From JAGPCK01 sp041675505 (GTDB lineage Bacteria; Bacteroidota; Bacteroidia; UKL13-3): 64,000 bases of DNA. The position numbers and the translations under genes are program-made. Positions 24,278-33,421 of the stretch are shown here, one piece after another; positions within the stretch are counted from its first letter, which is position 1, and each line of letters starts with the position of its first letter. The notes beneath the pieces are model-generated. The model had not been told where the DNA came from. It saw only the letters and a program-made list of their open reading frames with translations, and ran no database searches. The stretch is from the NCBI GenBank assembly GCA_041675505.1, contig JBAYTR010000017.1:18059-82058 (forward strand), written 5' to 3'.

Positions 24278-25198
24278 TTAAATAATTCCAGTAGTTCTTA
24301 CTGATAAGTTTGCTTTTCTAAGTATTTCAGTAGTGTAGTTTAGATTTTCTGCCAATGAAGAAATGGCTTCAATTTCTTCATTATTTTTAAATCTAACGTC
24401 TTCGAGGAGATTGGTTGCTTTTTTAAGTAAGTCAAGAATATCACGTATATTACCATCGTTTGTTGTCTTGTATAAGTGCAAACAAAGATGTATAAAACGT
24501 TCTATCAGCTCTTTTTTGTGATATACTAGAGGTAAGGGCTTATCGTCATCAATTTTTTCTAAATAAGCAATTAAGTTTTTGTCTAGTTCGTCTCTAATAG
24601 TTTTGTCAGGGTTCGACCTTGATTGGTCTGCTATTTTAGTTCTTATTTCACCAACAAGGGCCTTGAATTCAATAGAAAGTAAATAACGTTCTTCCGATAA
24701 TTCCTTATGAATTAAATCAATTTTTTGAAATGTTGTAGTTAAAAAAGAAGCACAATTAAAACTATCTCTAAACGTTTTTATACCGTCAAATGGCGATTTT
24801 ATTTTTATTTCTTTGAAAGCCTCAAAGGTTTTATCAACTGGTAATTTTGAGACCCTTTCTAAGTCTGGCAAAATAATCCAAGGGAATGGGCTCTCTTCTA
24901 ATATGTCTACCTTTTTAGCTTTTATGTACTCATTAAAGTTTGCTATTATTTTAGGGAGAGCTTCTTCTATTTTAATGAAATGAGCATATACATTTTGAAT
25001 AATTAGTCTGTATCCTTTTTGTTCTTTTCTTGATTCTTTAATTTTAGTGAAAATATACCCTAAAAAGAAGACTACAAGCGCAGGAATTGAAGCAATAAAT
25101 GCTTTATACAAGAGTAATAAGAAGTCATCAGAACTTGCAGTCTCGGAGAAATATTTGTCTCCAAATTCAAAATTAAATATACTTAATATTAGTAACAT
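24278..25198 (-). CDS. membrane-anchored helical protein, unknown
   Basis: A 306-residue protein with one transmembrane helix near the N-terminus (about residues 28-48, 'AFIASIPALVVFFLGYIF') and a long charged helical region facing the cytoplasm. It is AT-rich with many Lys, Glu and Ile, like the HEPN-like gene 117 bases downstream on the same strand. I recognise no domain. A membrane-tethered helical protein next to a HEPN-like protein is an arrangement seen in abortive-infection systems, but nothing in the sequence proves that here. Confidence 0.5.
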   Translation of the reverse strand: MLLILSIFNFEFGDKYFSETASSDDFLLLLYKAFIASIPALVVFFLGYIFTKIKESRKEQKGYRLIIQNVYAHFIKIEEALPKIIANFNEYIKAKKVDILEESPFPWIILPDLERVSKLPVDKTFEAFKEIKIKSPFDGIKTFRDSFNCASFLTTTFQKIDLIHKELSEERYLLSIEFKALVGEIRTKIADQSRSNPDKTIRDELDKNLIAYLEKIDDDKPLPLVYHKKELIERFIHLCLHLYKTTNDGNIRDILDLLKKATNLLEDVRFKNNEEIEAISSLAENLNYTTEILRKANLSVRTTGII

Positions 25199-25231
25199 AC
25201 TTTCTTATGCTGAGTTTTCGCGTAAGTAATT

Positions 25232-27883
25232 CTAAGTACTTGCCACCCCTGCACTTCCAAACTCCACCAGACCTTCATCTTCCTGTTCTTTCAGGCGCAT
25301 AATCTGGTCTAAGGCATCGGGTACCACATCGCTGCAAATGGTAATAAAGCTGCCTTTTACCGCATGTTTAATGGCATAGTCAATGGCTTCGGTTTCTTTT
25401 TTAATGACCGTTACTTTTTTAGTAGCATCTACCTCAGCAATGCCTTTGGTGAGCAGGGCCACAATTTCATCCTCGGTTTTGCCGCGCAGGTTGCGGTCTT
25501 GCCGCACCACAATTTCATCAAACATACTTGCGGCCAGTTTGCCCAGGTTAATGGTGTCCTCGTCCCTGCGATCACCCACACCGGCAATAATGCCTATTTT
25601 AGGTTTGGCATCTACCTTACTCAACAAATCGGCAATGGCTTCAAAGCCCGCGCTGTTGTGGGCATAATCTACCATCACTTCAAAGTGCCTGAAACGGAAA
25701 ATGTTCATGCGTCCCGGTGTTTGTGCCGGGCCGGGTATAAAGGTTTGCAGGGCTATGCGCAAATCTTCAATGCGTATGTTTTGTATAAAGGCAGCCAGCA
25801 CGGTGGGCAATACGTTGGCAATGTTGTAAGCCGCACGACCACCATAAGTAAGCGGTATGTTAGCAGCTTTTTCCACGCGTATTTTCCAGGTGCCTTTGCA
25901 AATGGTTACGTAGTGGTCCTCGTATATGGCCGCGAGTCCGCCTTTTTTCATGTGCTTTTGTATCACAGGATTTTTTTCATCCATAGAGAACCAGGCCACT
26001 TTGCATTTTAATTCTTTGGCCATGGCTACGGTCCATTTGTTATCGGCATTCAGTATGGCATATCCACCGGGCAACACACTCTCGGGCACTACACCCTTAA
26101 CGCGGGCCAGTTGTTCAATGGTGTCAATATCCTGCAGGCCCAAATGGTCCTCGGCCACGTTGGTTACAATGGCCATATCGCAGTTGTGAAAACCTAAACC
26201 CGAGCGTAAAATTCCGCCACGGGCACATTCCAGTACGGCAAAATCAACTGTAGGATCTTTGAGCACAAACTCGGCACTCACAGGGCCGGTACAATCACCG
26301 CGCATCATTAAACGGTTTTGTATGTACACGCCATCGGTAGTAGTAAAGCCTACTTTGAAACCTACGGTTTTCATAATGTGTGCCATCAGGCGGGTAGTAG
26401 TGGTTTTACCGTTGGTGCCTGTTACCGCAATAATAGGAATGCGTGCGCTGCTGCCGGGAGGGTACAGCATATCAATAACGGGCTCGGCCACGTTGCGGGG
26501 CAAACCTTCAGCCGGGTCAATGTGCATACGGAAACCCGGTGCAGCATTTACTTCCAGTATGGCTCCACCGTTTTCATTTACAGGCACGGTTAAATCAGGC
26601 GCCATAATGTCAATGCCGCAAATATCTAATCCTATAATGCGGGCAATGCGTTCGCACATAAAAATGTTATCGGGGTGTACCATGTCGGTCACATCTGTGG
26701 CAGTTCCACCGGTAGAAAGATTGGCTGTAGGTTTTAAGAACAACTCTTCGCCTTTGGGCAATACACTATCCAGCGTAAGGTTCTTTTTAGCGAGTATATC
26801 GAGGGTAAATTCATCTACCTTAATGGAGGTTAATGTTTTTTCATGACCGTAACCTCTGCGCGGGTCCTCGTTAGTTTTATCTATCAGTTGTTGTATGCTT
26901 AGTTTACCATCACCGGTTACAGCCGCAGGCTTGCGTATGGCAGCAGCCACAAACTTGTAGTTGATCACCAACACACGGTGGTCTTCCCCTACAATGTAGC
27001 GTTCTACAATTACACCGCGGGAATATTTTTTCGCAGCTTCCATACCGCGCACGGCATCTTCCCAATTGGTGATGTTGGTGGTGGCACCTTTGCCATGATT
27101 GCCGTCAACGGGTTTGGTTACTAAAGGATATTTAACGCTTTCAATGGCGGCTTGCAGACCTTCTTCAGTATACACAATGCGGCCTTTGGGTACAGGTATT
27201 TCTGCGGCTTCCAGTAAGTTTTTTGTTTCTTCTTTATTGCAGGCAATGTCAACCGCAATGCTGCCGGTGGTGCTGGCAATGGTGGCACGAATACGTTTTT
27301 GATTCAAACCGTAACCCAATTGCACCAATGAACTTTTATTTAAACGGATGTAAGGAATACCGCGGGCAATGGCTTCATCCACTATGCTGCCCGTGCTGGG
27401 GCCCAAACGTTCATCTTCCCGTATTTCACGCAGCAGTTGTATGTCGTTAGCTAAATCATATTCTTCACCGGCAATCAAAGCCTCGGCCACACGTACGGCA
27501 GCTTTAGCGGCATAAGAACCGGCTTTTTCTTCCATGTAATCAAACACCACGTTGTATACTCCGTGTTTGCCGGTACTACGTGTACGCCCGAAACCGCAGT
27601 TCATGCCTGCGAGGGTTTGCATTTCCAAAGCAATGTGTTCAATTACGTGGCCCATCCAGGTGCCGTCTTTTACGCGTTTAAAAAATCCACCGGCCACTCC
27701 TTCACTACAGCGGTGACTGAACATGGTAGGGAACATTTTTTCCAAACGTTCGCCAAAACCGTCAATTTTATTGGTGGGGCGCTCTTCCATTTCCTGCAGG
27801 TCGAGGCGCATTTGTATGAGTTTATGTCTGCGTATGCTCCAGTAATTTGGTCCGCGCATTACTTTGATGTCAAGTATCTTCAT
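25232..27883 (-). CDS. cphA: cyanophycin synthetase
   Basis: An 883-residue enzyme of the expected length and order. The N-terminal domain begins MKILDIKVMRGPNYWSIRRH. It is followed by an ATP-grasp domain at about 220-475 ('YPLVTKPVDGNHGKGAT', 'LEVNAAPGFRMHI') and a Mur-ligase domain at about 490-870 with the P-loop 'VTGTNGKTTTTRLMAHI' near residue 490 and 'VDYAHNSAGF'. It polymerises Asp and Arg into cyanophycin (multi-L-arginyl-poly-L-aspartate) with two ATP-dependent active sites, and cyanophycin accumulates as cytoplasmic granules. cphB and iaaA, the two degradation steps, lie within 5.3 kb, so the assignment is supported by context as well as motifs. Confidence 0.96.
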   Translation of the reverse strand: MKILDIKVMRGPNYWSIRRHKLIQMRLDLQEMEERPTNKIDGFGERLEKMFPTMFSHRCSEGVAGGFFKRVKDGTWMGHVIEHIALEMQTLAGMNCGFGRTRSTGKHGVYNVVFDYMEEKAGSYAAKAAVRVAEALIAGEEYDLANDIQLLREIREDERLGPSTGSIVDEAIARGIPYIRLNKSSLVQLGYGLNQKRIRATIASTTGSIAVDIACNKEETKNLLEAAEIPVPKGRIVYTEEGLQAAIESVKYPLVTKPVDGNHGKGATTNITNWEDAVRGMEAAKKYSRGVIVERYIVGEDHRVLVINYKFVAAAIRKPAAVTGDGKLSIQQLIDKTNEDPRRGYGHEKTLTSIKVDEFTLDILAKKNLTLDSVLPKGEELFLKPTANLSTGGTATDVTDMVHPDNIFMCERIARIIGLDICGIDIMAPDLTVPVNENGGAILEVNAAPGFRMHIDPAEGLPRNVAEPVIDMLYPPGSSARIPIIAVTGTNGKTTTTRLMAHIMKTVGFKVGFTTTDGVYIQNRLMMRGDCTGPVSAEFVLKDPTVDFAVLECARGGILRSGLGFHNCDMAIVTNVAEDHLGLQDIDTIEQLARVKGVVPESVLPGGYAILNADNKWTVAMAKELKCKVAWFSMDEKNPVIQKHMKKGGLAAIYEDHYVTICKGTWKIRVEKAANIPLTYGGRAAYNIANVLPTVLAAFIQNIRIEDLRIALQTFIPGPAQTPGRMNIFRFRHFEVMVDYAHNSAGFEAIADLLSKVDAKPKIGIIAGVGDRRDEDTINLGKLAASMFDEIVVRQDRNLRGKTEDEIVALLTKGIAEVDATKKVTVIKKETEAIDYAIKHAVKGSFITICSDVVPDALDQIMRLKEQEDEGLVEFGSAGVAST

Positions 27884-27989
27884 GTGATTAAGTTTGATTT
27901 ATTTTTAAGCGAAAGTGGCATACTTCCGAAAGTACAAGATACAGTAAGGAAAAACATCTGCCAAGAATTTTTAATTTTTAATGTGTAAT

Positions 27990-28715
27990 TTTTTTTTGGA
28001 GTGTTTAAGTGTGTACGTGTTTGGGTGTTTATGGGGAGCTTAATGTTGAATGCTTAATTTTTAATGTTTAATGAAGGACCTGAGTGTTTAAGTGTGTATG
28101 TGTTTGGGTGTTTATGTATGTAAGACCTCTTAAAATTTGTGTTAATCTGTGGAATCAGTGGCAGGAAATAATGTTGAATTTTGAATTCTTAATGTTTAAT
28201 GAAGGATCTGTGTGTTTAAGTGTGTACGTGTTTTGGTGTTTATGTGTGTAGGACCTCTTATTAATTTGTGTTAATCTGTGGAATCAGTGGCAGAGACGCT
28301 TTGCTTAATGGTGAATTCTTAATGTTTAATGAAGGACCTGAGTGTTTAAGTGTGTATGTGTTTTGGTGTTTATGTGTGTAGGACCTCTTAATAATTTGTG
28401 ATAATCTGTGAAATCTGTGGCAGGAACGCTTGGCTTAATGGTGAATTCTTAATGTTTAATGAAGGACCTGAGTGTTTAAGTGTGTATGTGTTTTGGTGTG
28501 TAGGACCTCTTAATAATTTGTGTTAATCTGTGGAATCAGTGGCAGGAAATATTTTTGAATTCTTAATGTTTAATGAAGGACCTGAGTGTTTAAGTAATTA
28601 AATCTGCGTTAATCAGCGCAATTAGCGGCACCAAAGAATTTTTAATGTTTAATGAAGCGTCTTCCGTTAAATGTCATTTAATCTGTGTAATCAGTGTCTG
28701 TTTGTGCTTCAAATG
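27990..28715 (+). repeat. tandem intergenic repeat array upstream of cphB
   Basis: Units begin with TTAATGTTTAATGAAGGAC at about 28061, 28189, 28319, 28449 and 28563, with a shorter one near 28641. Periods are about 128-130 bases, then 114 and 79. Each holds a GTGTTTAAGTGTGTATGTG stretch and a closing AATCTGTGGAATCAGTGGCA. The last units use the variant AATCAGCGCAATTAGCGGCA. There are no unique spacers and no genes. It fills most of the 956-base gap between cphA and cphB. The same family reappears at 29725-30195. Confidence 0.85.
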
Positions 28716-28805
28716 GATGTTGGTTTGCTGCTGTGGGTTGATAGTCAGCAATTGACACTATCCACCGTTGTGGACTAATTCTCTTGGGGTTGTGGGGGAG
28801 GGTTT

Positions 28806-28813
28806 TATCTTTG
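28806..28813 (+). promoter_or_regulatory. -7 box TATCTTTG of cphB
   Basis: TATCTTTG fits TAnnTTTG, 26 bases before the TTG start of cphB and just after the repeat array. Confidence 0.55.
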
Positions 28814-28839
28814 CATACTGTTAACATAAATATCACACA

Positions 28840-29715
28840 TTGGAAATACCAAAAGGAAAGCTCATCTCCATAGGCGGAGCGGAGGATAAAGGAACAGATT
28901 TGGAGGAGGGTTTTGTACAACGCAACCGTCTCAATTTTTTTGAACTGGGTATCTTAAAACGCATTGTGAATGAAACAGGCGGAACAGAGAAACGCATTGA
29001 GGTGGTAACTACCGCCTCATCCATACCCCTTGAAGTAGGCGAAAATTACCTGGGTGCTTTTGGTAAAATTGGTTGTACCAATGTAGGCATAATGGACATT
29101 CGCAACCGTGAGGATGCTATGAAGCAGGAATACGTAGATCGCATTAAAGCTGCGGATGGCGTTATGTTCAGCGGTGGAGACCAGTTACGTTTAACCAGTA
29201 TTTTTGGCGGTACAGAAATTTACGAGATACTGCACGAGCGTTTGATACACGAAGAAAATTTTGTGATAGCAGGTACTAGTGCAGGCGCTATGGCCATGAG
29301 CAATACTATGATTTATCAGGGTAAAAGTGATTTGGCACACTTAAAAGGCGAAGTAAAAATTACTACAGGCTTAGCTTTTGTGGGCAACGTAATTATCGAT
29401 TCACACTTTGATAAGCGCGGCCGTTTTAATCGTTTGGCACAAGCCGTAGCCAGCAACCCGCAATGCACAGGCATTGGCCTGGGTGAAGACACGGGAGTAA
29501 TCATTACTGAAGGAAATCACTTAGAAGTGGTAGGCAGCGGTGCCGTGGTTATTGTTGACGGGAAAGACATCAAACACACCAACATTACAGACGTAAGCAT
29601 AGGCGAACCCATTGCACTTGAAAACCTGAAGGTAAACATTTTAGTAAGAGGCAACGGTTACCTGCTCAAAGAACGCAAGTTTCTTCCAAGGGTAGGAGAA
29701 GTGATGACGCATTAG
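28840..29715 (+). CDS. cphB: cyanophycinase, TTG start
   Basis: A 291-residue serine exopeptidase of the peptidase S51 type. It opens 'GKLISIGGAEDKG' and has the nucleophile elbow 'IAGTSAGAMAMS' with Ser near residue 147, then 'GLAFVGNVIIDSHFDKRGRF' (trimmed) and 'GIGLGEDTGVII', all standard for CphB. It releases beta-Asp-Arg dipeptides from cyanophycin in the cytoplasm. TTG 28840 has to be the start: TAA at 28822 blocks extension and there is no Met before the mid-protein. It is divergent from cphA and stands alone between two repeat arrays of the same family. Confidence 0.95.
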   Translation: MEIPKGKLISIGGAEDKGTDLEEGFVQRNRLNFFELGILKRIVNETGGTEKRIEVVTTASSIPLEVGENYLGAFGKIGCTNVGIMDIRNREDAMKQEYVDRIKAADGVMFSGGDQLRLTSIFGGTEIYEILHERLIHEENFVIAGTSAGAMAMSNTMIYQGKSDLAHLKGEVKITTGLAFVGNVIIDSHFDKRGRFNRLAQAVASNPQCTGIGLGEDTGVIITEGNHLEVVGSGAVVIVDGKDIKHTNITDVSIGEPIALENLKVNILVRGNGYLLKERKFLPRVGEVMTH

Positions 29716-29724
29716 CGCTGCGCT

Positions 29725-30195
29725 TTAATTCTTAATTTTGAATTCTTAATTCTTAATGAAAGGATTTTTTGGGTGTTTATGTGTGTACGTGTTTAAGTGT
29801 TTATGAGGGAGCTACCTTTCTGAATTAATTTGTGCTAATCAGTGCAATCTGTGGCAGTCCTGCGCTTCGCTTAATTTTGAATGCTTAATTCTTAATGTTT
29901 AATGAGGGCTTTTTTGGGTGTTTATGTGTGTACGTGTTTATGTGGGAATCACCTTTCTGAATTAATTTTTGCTAATCTGTGCAATCAGTGGCAAGAAACG
30001 CTTCGCTAAATGTTGAATTCTTAATTCTTAATGTTTAATGAAACGTCTTTCGTTGTATGTAATTTAATCTGCGTGAATCAGCGTAATTAGCGGCAACAAA
30101 GAATTTTGAATGCTTAATTCTTAATGTTTAATGAAACGTCTTCCGTTAAATTGATTTAATTTGTGTTTATCTGTGCAATCAGTGGCAGTCCTCAG
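29725..30195 (+). repeat. tandem intergenic repeat array downstream of cphB
   Basis: Same family as 27990-28715: CTTAATGTTTAATGA cores at about 29891, 30027 and 30119, a GTGTTTATGTGTGTACGTG stretch, and AATCTGTGCAATCAGTGGCA closings. It fills the 484-base gap between cphB and iaaA, and no gene is visible in it. Confidence 0.82.
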
Positions 30196-30199
30196 CTAA

Positions 30200-31132
30200 T
30201 CAATCTTCGTAAATACGTATTTCACTTTGACCATTTTTTATCCAACCGCGGTACATACCATCCGAGTTAAAAGGCAGTTCGATATTGCCGTATTTGTCAA
30301 TGGCAATCAGTCCGCCTTCACCACCCATTTTTACCAGTTTATCTTTTACTACATAATCGCAAGCTTCTTTTAAACTGAGTCCTTTGTATTCCATTAAGCA
30401 GCTTACATCATACGCTACTACGGCTCTGATAAAATACTCCCCATGTCCTGTACAGCTGATGGCGCAGGTGTTGTTGTTGGCATAGGTGCCGGCACCTATG
30501 ATGGGTGTATCGCCAATACGACCGAATCGCTTGTTGGTCATGCCACCGGTGGAGGTTGCTGCTGCCAGGTTACCTTGTGCATCAATGGCCACTGCACCCA
30601 CGGTGCTGAATTTTTTTTGATCAGATCCATCGGTGTGATCCAGTTTATAGCTTTCTGTGTCCTTGAGCTCAATCCATTGCTGAAAACGTTCGGCAGTATG
30701 GAAATACTCATTGGGCTGAAAGGGGAGATTTTCCAGTTGTGCAAATTGCTCGGCATCCTTACCGCATAAAAATACGTGTCCTGATTTTTCTTTAATCAGC
30801 CGTGCCAGTTGCACCGGATTTTGCACATTACTTATACCGCTCACCGCACCTGCTTCCAGTGTTTTGCCATCCATAATGCTGGCATCCATTTCATGTGTGC
30901 CTTTGTTGGTGTAAACAGCGCCCCGACCGGCATTAAACAGCGGGTAATTTTCTAAACTTACTACGGCTGCTTGAACGGCATCTATACTATTGCCTCCTTT
31001 TTCAAGAACAGCATAACCTGCTGTAAGTGCTTCTTGTAATCCTTGTTGGTATAGTTTTTCTTTTTCGGGGTTCATTAAGCTGCGCAGAATAGTTCCCGCA
31101 CCGCCATGAACGGCTAAAGCAATTTTATTCAT
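30200..31132 (-). CDS. iaaA: isoaspartyl peptidase / L-asparaginase
   Basis: A 310-residue Ntn-hydrolase. It opens 'ALAVHGGAGTI' and carries 'NAGRGAVYTNKG', 'EMDASIMDG' and the autocleavage site 'FSTVGAVAID' with catalytic Thr near residue 179, followed by 'ATSTGGMTNKRFGRIGD'. It hydrolyses beta-aspartyl dipeptides, including the beta-Asp-Arg product of CphB, to free Asp and Arg. It starts four bases after the stop of the coiled-coil gene and is the last gene of a minus-strand run that includes a phasin-like protein and an ABC1 kinase. Its place next to cphB makes the cyanophycin role likely. Confidence 0.93.
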   Translation of the reverse strand: MNKIALAVHGGAGTILRSLMNPEKEKLYQQGLQEALTAGYAVLEKGGNSIDAVQAAVVSLENYPLFNAGRGAVYTNKGTHEMDASIMDGKTLEAGAVSGISNVQNPVQLARLIKEKSGHVFLCGKDAEQFAQLENLPFQPNEYFHTAERFQQWIELKDTESYKLDHTDGSDQKKFSTVGAVAIDAQGNLAAATSTGGMTNKRFGRIGDTPIIGAGTYANNNTCAISCTGHGEYFIRAVVAYDVSCLMEYKGLSLKEACDYVVKDKLVKMGGEGGLIAIDKYGNIELPFNSDGMYRGWIKNGQSEIRIYED

Positions 31133-31135
31133 CTT

Positions 31136-31747
31136 TTATTTTTGCCTGAATTCAGTTATCCAGCTTTTTACTTTGGTGTATTTTTCCTGCATTTGTTTTG
31201 CCCAGGCATCAACGTCTTGTTTGTAATTTTCGTTGTACTCCTGTTGCAAAGTATTCATTTTTTCGTGCAACAGTTTATTTATTTTTTCCGCCTCATCACG
31301 TGCCTCCATTTTACCCAAGGCATATTGCAGTTGTACAATCTCCAAATTCGTTTTAAATGCCTGTGCGTTGTTGTTAAATGCTTCGCGAAGTTCATCAGAT
31401 TTTCCGTAGGCCTGTTTGCTTTTTTCGTAAACATCCTGCAAGGCCAGTTCAATTTTTTGGCGTTGTTCAACAAATGTATCAACGGCTTCAGCTTTGCCTA
31501 AACTCAGTTGCAGCATCAGGTTTTCGTATGCTTTTTTTACGGCATCTGCATTTTCCTGTGTGGCTGCCATCACTTCATCAGCTTTACTTTTCCATTCAGC
31601 TAAATGATCACGTAATTGGTCTTTTTGTTCTTCAAAAGCTTCTGTAGCATCCAGTTTTCCCAACGAAATATTCAGGCGAATCCGTTCGAGTTTGGTATTC
31701 CAATCCCGCATCCAGCGGTTGAGTTGTTCTTCAAAATTTGTGTTCAT
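31136..31747 (-). CDS. coiled-coil protein with three repeats
   Basis: A 203-residue all-helical protein without signal peptide or membrane helix. Three units start 'IRLNISLGKLDATEAFEEQ', 'LMLQLSLGKAEAVDTFVEQ' and 'VQLQYALGKMEARDEAEK' at about residues 22, 87 and 147, roughly 60-65 residues apart, each followed by a charged amphipathic helix. The layout suggests an elongated helical bundle or a coat-like protein, as in phasins and apolipoproteins. I do not recognise a named family. It lies between an ABC1 kinase (15 bases upstream) and iaaA (3 bases downstream), so all three are co-transcribed. Confidence 0.75.
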   Translation of the reverse strand: MNTNFEEQLNRWMRDWNTKLERIRLNISLGKLDATEAFEEQKDQLRDHLAEWKSKADEVMAATQENADAVKKAYENLMLQLSLGKAEAVDTFVEQRQKIELALQDVYEKSKQAYGKSDELREAFNNNAQAFKTNLEIVQLQYALGKMEARDEAEKINKLLHEKMNTLQQEYNENYKQDVDAWAKQMQEKYTKVKSWITEFRQK

Positions 31748-31762
31748 ATGCTTGTTGTTAAA

Positions 31763-33421
31763 TTAATATTTTCCTTTTCTGAAAATGGAGATCAGCATAA
31801 CCAAACCAAATATTCCGGAGACGATAATGCCTACCAACCCTATAACGGGAATATTGTTCCACAGGGGTGGAATGCGTGAATGTATAATGAGGGATGAACC
31901 CATAATCAAAGCCGCCAGTATAATAGCAGAGGCCAGCCGGTTGCTTACCACATCCAGCATGTGCAGCATGGGTTGCAGGCCCTTTACTTCAATTATTATT
32001 TTACCTTCTTTAATGCGGTCTATTATTTTTTTCAAATCTCCCGGTAGTACTTTTATAAAGTCCCAGGCATCTAATGCGGTGTGTAATACCGTCATCAGTA
32101 TGGCTTTTGGTTTCAGGCTTTCCTGAATGAGGTTGAGCGAGTTTTGCCTGATGTATTTAAGGGTATTAAACGAGGGTTCCAATATGCGACTCACACCATC
32201 CAGTATCACCAACGTGCGCAGCAACAGGAAAAAATCATTGGGGAAACTAAGCCGGTGTTTGTATATAATATGTTGCAAACTGTTTACTACCTCTGCCATG
32301 TTGCGTTCATCAATAGTGCTGGGCGGAAATTCATCCAACAGCATGTTGATGTCATAAATCAGTTCTTCTTTGTTTTCTATGTTTTTGTTTTTGGTGAGGT
32401 GCTCAATGGCTTCTACCAATAATGACAAGTCGCCTTTGGTAAGCGCTACAATAAAATCGCGAAAGGCATTTTTGTCGTTGCGGTTCAGTGTGCCCGTCAT
32501 GCCAAAGTCAATGAGTGCTATCCGGCCTTGTTTGTCTACCAGCACGTTACCGGGGTGAGGGTCGGCATGAAAAAATCCGTGACGGAAAATTTGTTCGAAG
32601 TACAGGTATAATCCCTTTTTAGCCAGCTCATGCAGGTTTACGTTTTGTTGTTTGAGCAGGGTAAGGTTATTTACTTTTATACCGTCAATGTATTCCATGG
32701 TAATTACCCTGCGACTGCTAAGGAAGGTGTAGATAACAGGAATATGTACACCGGGTTCGTTCTCAAACATTTTAGTGAAGCGGTTCATGTTGTTGGCTTC
32801 CAGTAAAAAATTGAGTTCGCGGGTCATGGATTTTTTGAGCGATTTCACCAGCTCCACAGGTTCGTAACGGGCCAGTTGTTCAAAGTTGTGTTCAGCTATT
32901 TCGGCCAGTTCGCTCAGTATCTCCAAATCTGTTTCAATAACTTCGGCTATATCGGGTCGTTGTACTTTTACCACCACCTGCTCACCGGTGTATAAGGTAG
33001 CGCGGTGCACCTGTGCTATAGAGGCTGAGGCCAGCGGCTGCTCATCAAATGAGGCATACATGGTGTTGATGGGTTTTCCTAGATCAGCCTCTACAATATT
33101 TTTTAAATCAACAAAGGAGAAACTGGGTACAGCATCCTGTAATTTTTCCAGTTCATCAATCAGTTCACGGGGTAATAAATCGGGTCGGTTGCTTAATATT
33201 TGTCCGAACTTTACAAACGTAGGACCCAGTTCTTCCAAGGCCATACGTATACGCTCATAACGTGAGTAGGAGATTTTGTTTATCTCTCCCTGCAAACGTT
33301 TGTGCAGCATAAAATTCGGAATCATGTTGCGCATGGATGAGTGAGCCAGCAAATCATCCAACCCGTGCTTGATAAGTACACTCAGTACTTTGCGGTAGCG
33401 TTTAAGGTTTTTCAGCTTCAT
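31763..33421 (-). CDS. ABC1/UbiB-family atypical kinase
   Basis: A 552-residue protein with all ABC1 hallmarks: 'FVKFGQILSNRPDLLP' (KxGQ motif), the Ala-rich loop 'ASASIAQVHRATLY' with the ATP-binding Lys in 'VVVKVQRP', 'FHADPHPGNVLVD' and 'LIDFGMTGTL'. Two C-terminal transmembrane helices (about 495-515 and 525-545) anchor it in the membrane. Known members support quinone or isoprenoid lipid metabolism through ATPase activity. Its ATG overlaps the phasin-like gene's stop in TCAT (ATGA on the coding strand), so translation is coupled. Because the genes around it deal with carotenoid and cyanophycin, I give no symbol. Confidence 0.9.
   Translation of the reverse strand: MKLKNLKRYRKVLSVLIKHGLDDLLAHSSMRNMIPNFMLHKRLQGEINKISYSRYERIRMALEELGPTFVKFGQILSNRPDLLPRELIDELEKLQDAVPSFSFVDLKNIVEADLGKPINTMYASFDEQPLASASIAQVHRATLYTGEQVVVKVQRPDIAEVIETDLEILSELAEIAEHNFEQLARYEPVELVKSLKKSMTRELNFLLEANNMNRFTKMFENEPGVHIPVIYTFLSSRRVITMEYIDGIKVNNLTLLKQQNVNLHELAKKGLYLYFEQIFRHGFFHADPHPGNVLVDKQGRIALIDFGMTGTLNRNDKNAFRDFIVALTKGDLSLLVEAIEHLTKNKNIENKEELIYDINMLLDEFPPSTIDERNMAEVVNSLQHIIYKHRLSFPNDFFLLLRTLVILDGVSRILEPSFNTLKYIRQNSLNLIQESLKPKAILMTVLHTALDAWDFIKVLPGDLKKIIDRIKEGKIIIEVKGLQPMLHMLDVVSNRLASAIILAALIMGSSLIIHSRIPPLWNNIPVIGLVGIIVSGIFGLVMLISIFRKGKY

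Noticed and set aside
25364..26846. Several long open frames antisense to cphA
   Set aside because: The cphA frame has a full set of family motifs; the antisense frames are shadows with no recognisable domains.
27990..28715. Possible CRISPR array in the tandem repeat region
   Set aside because: Units are 79-130 bases with no short constant repeat separated by unique spacers of even length, and no cas genes are present.
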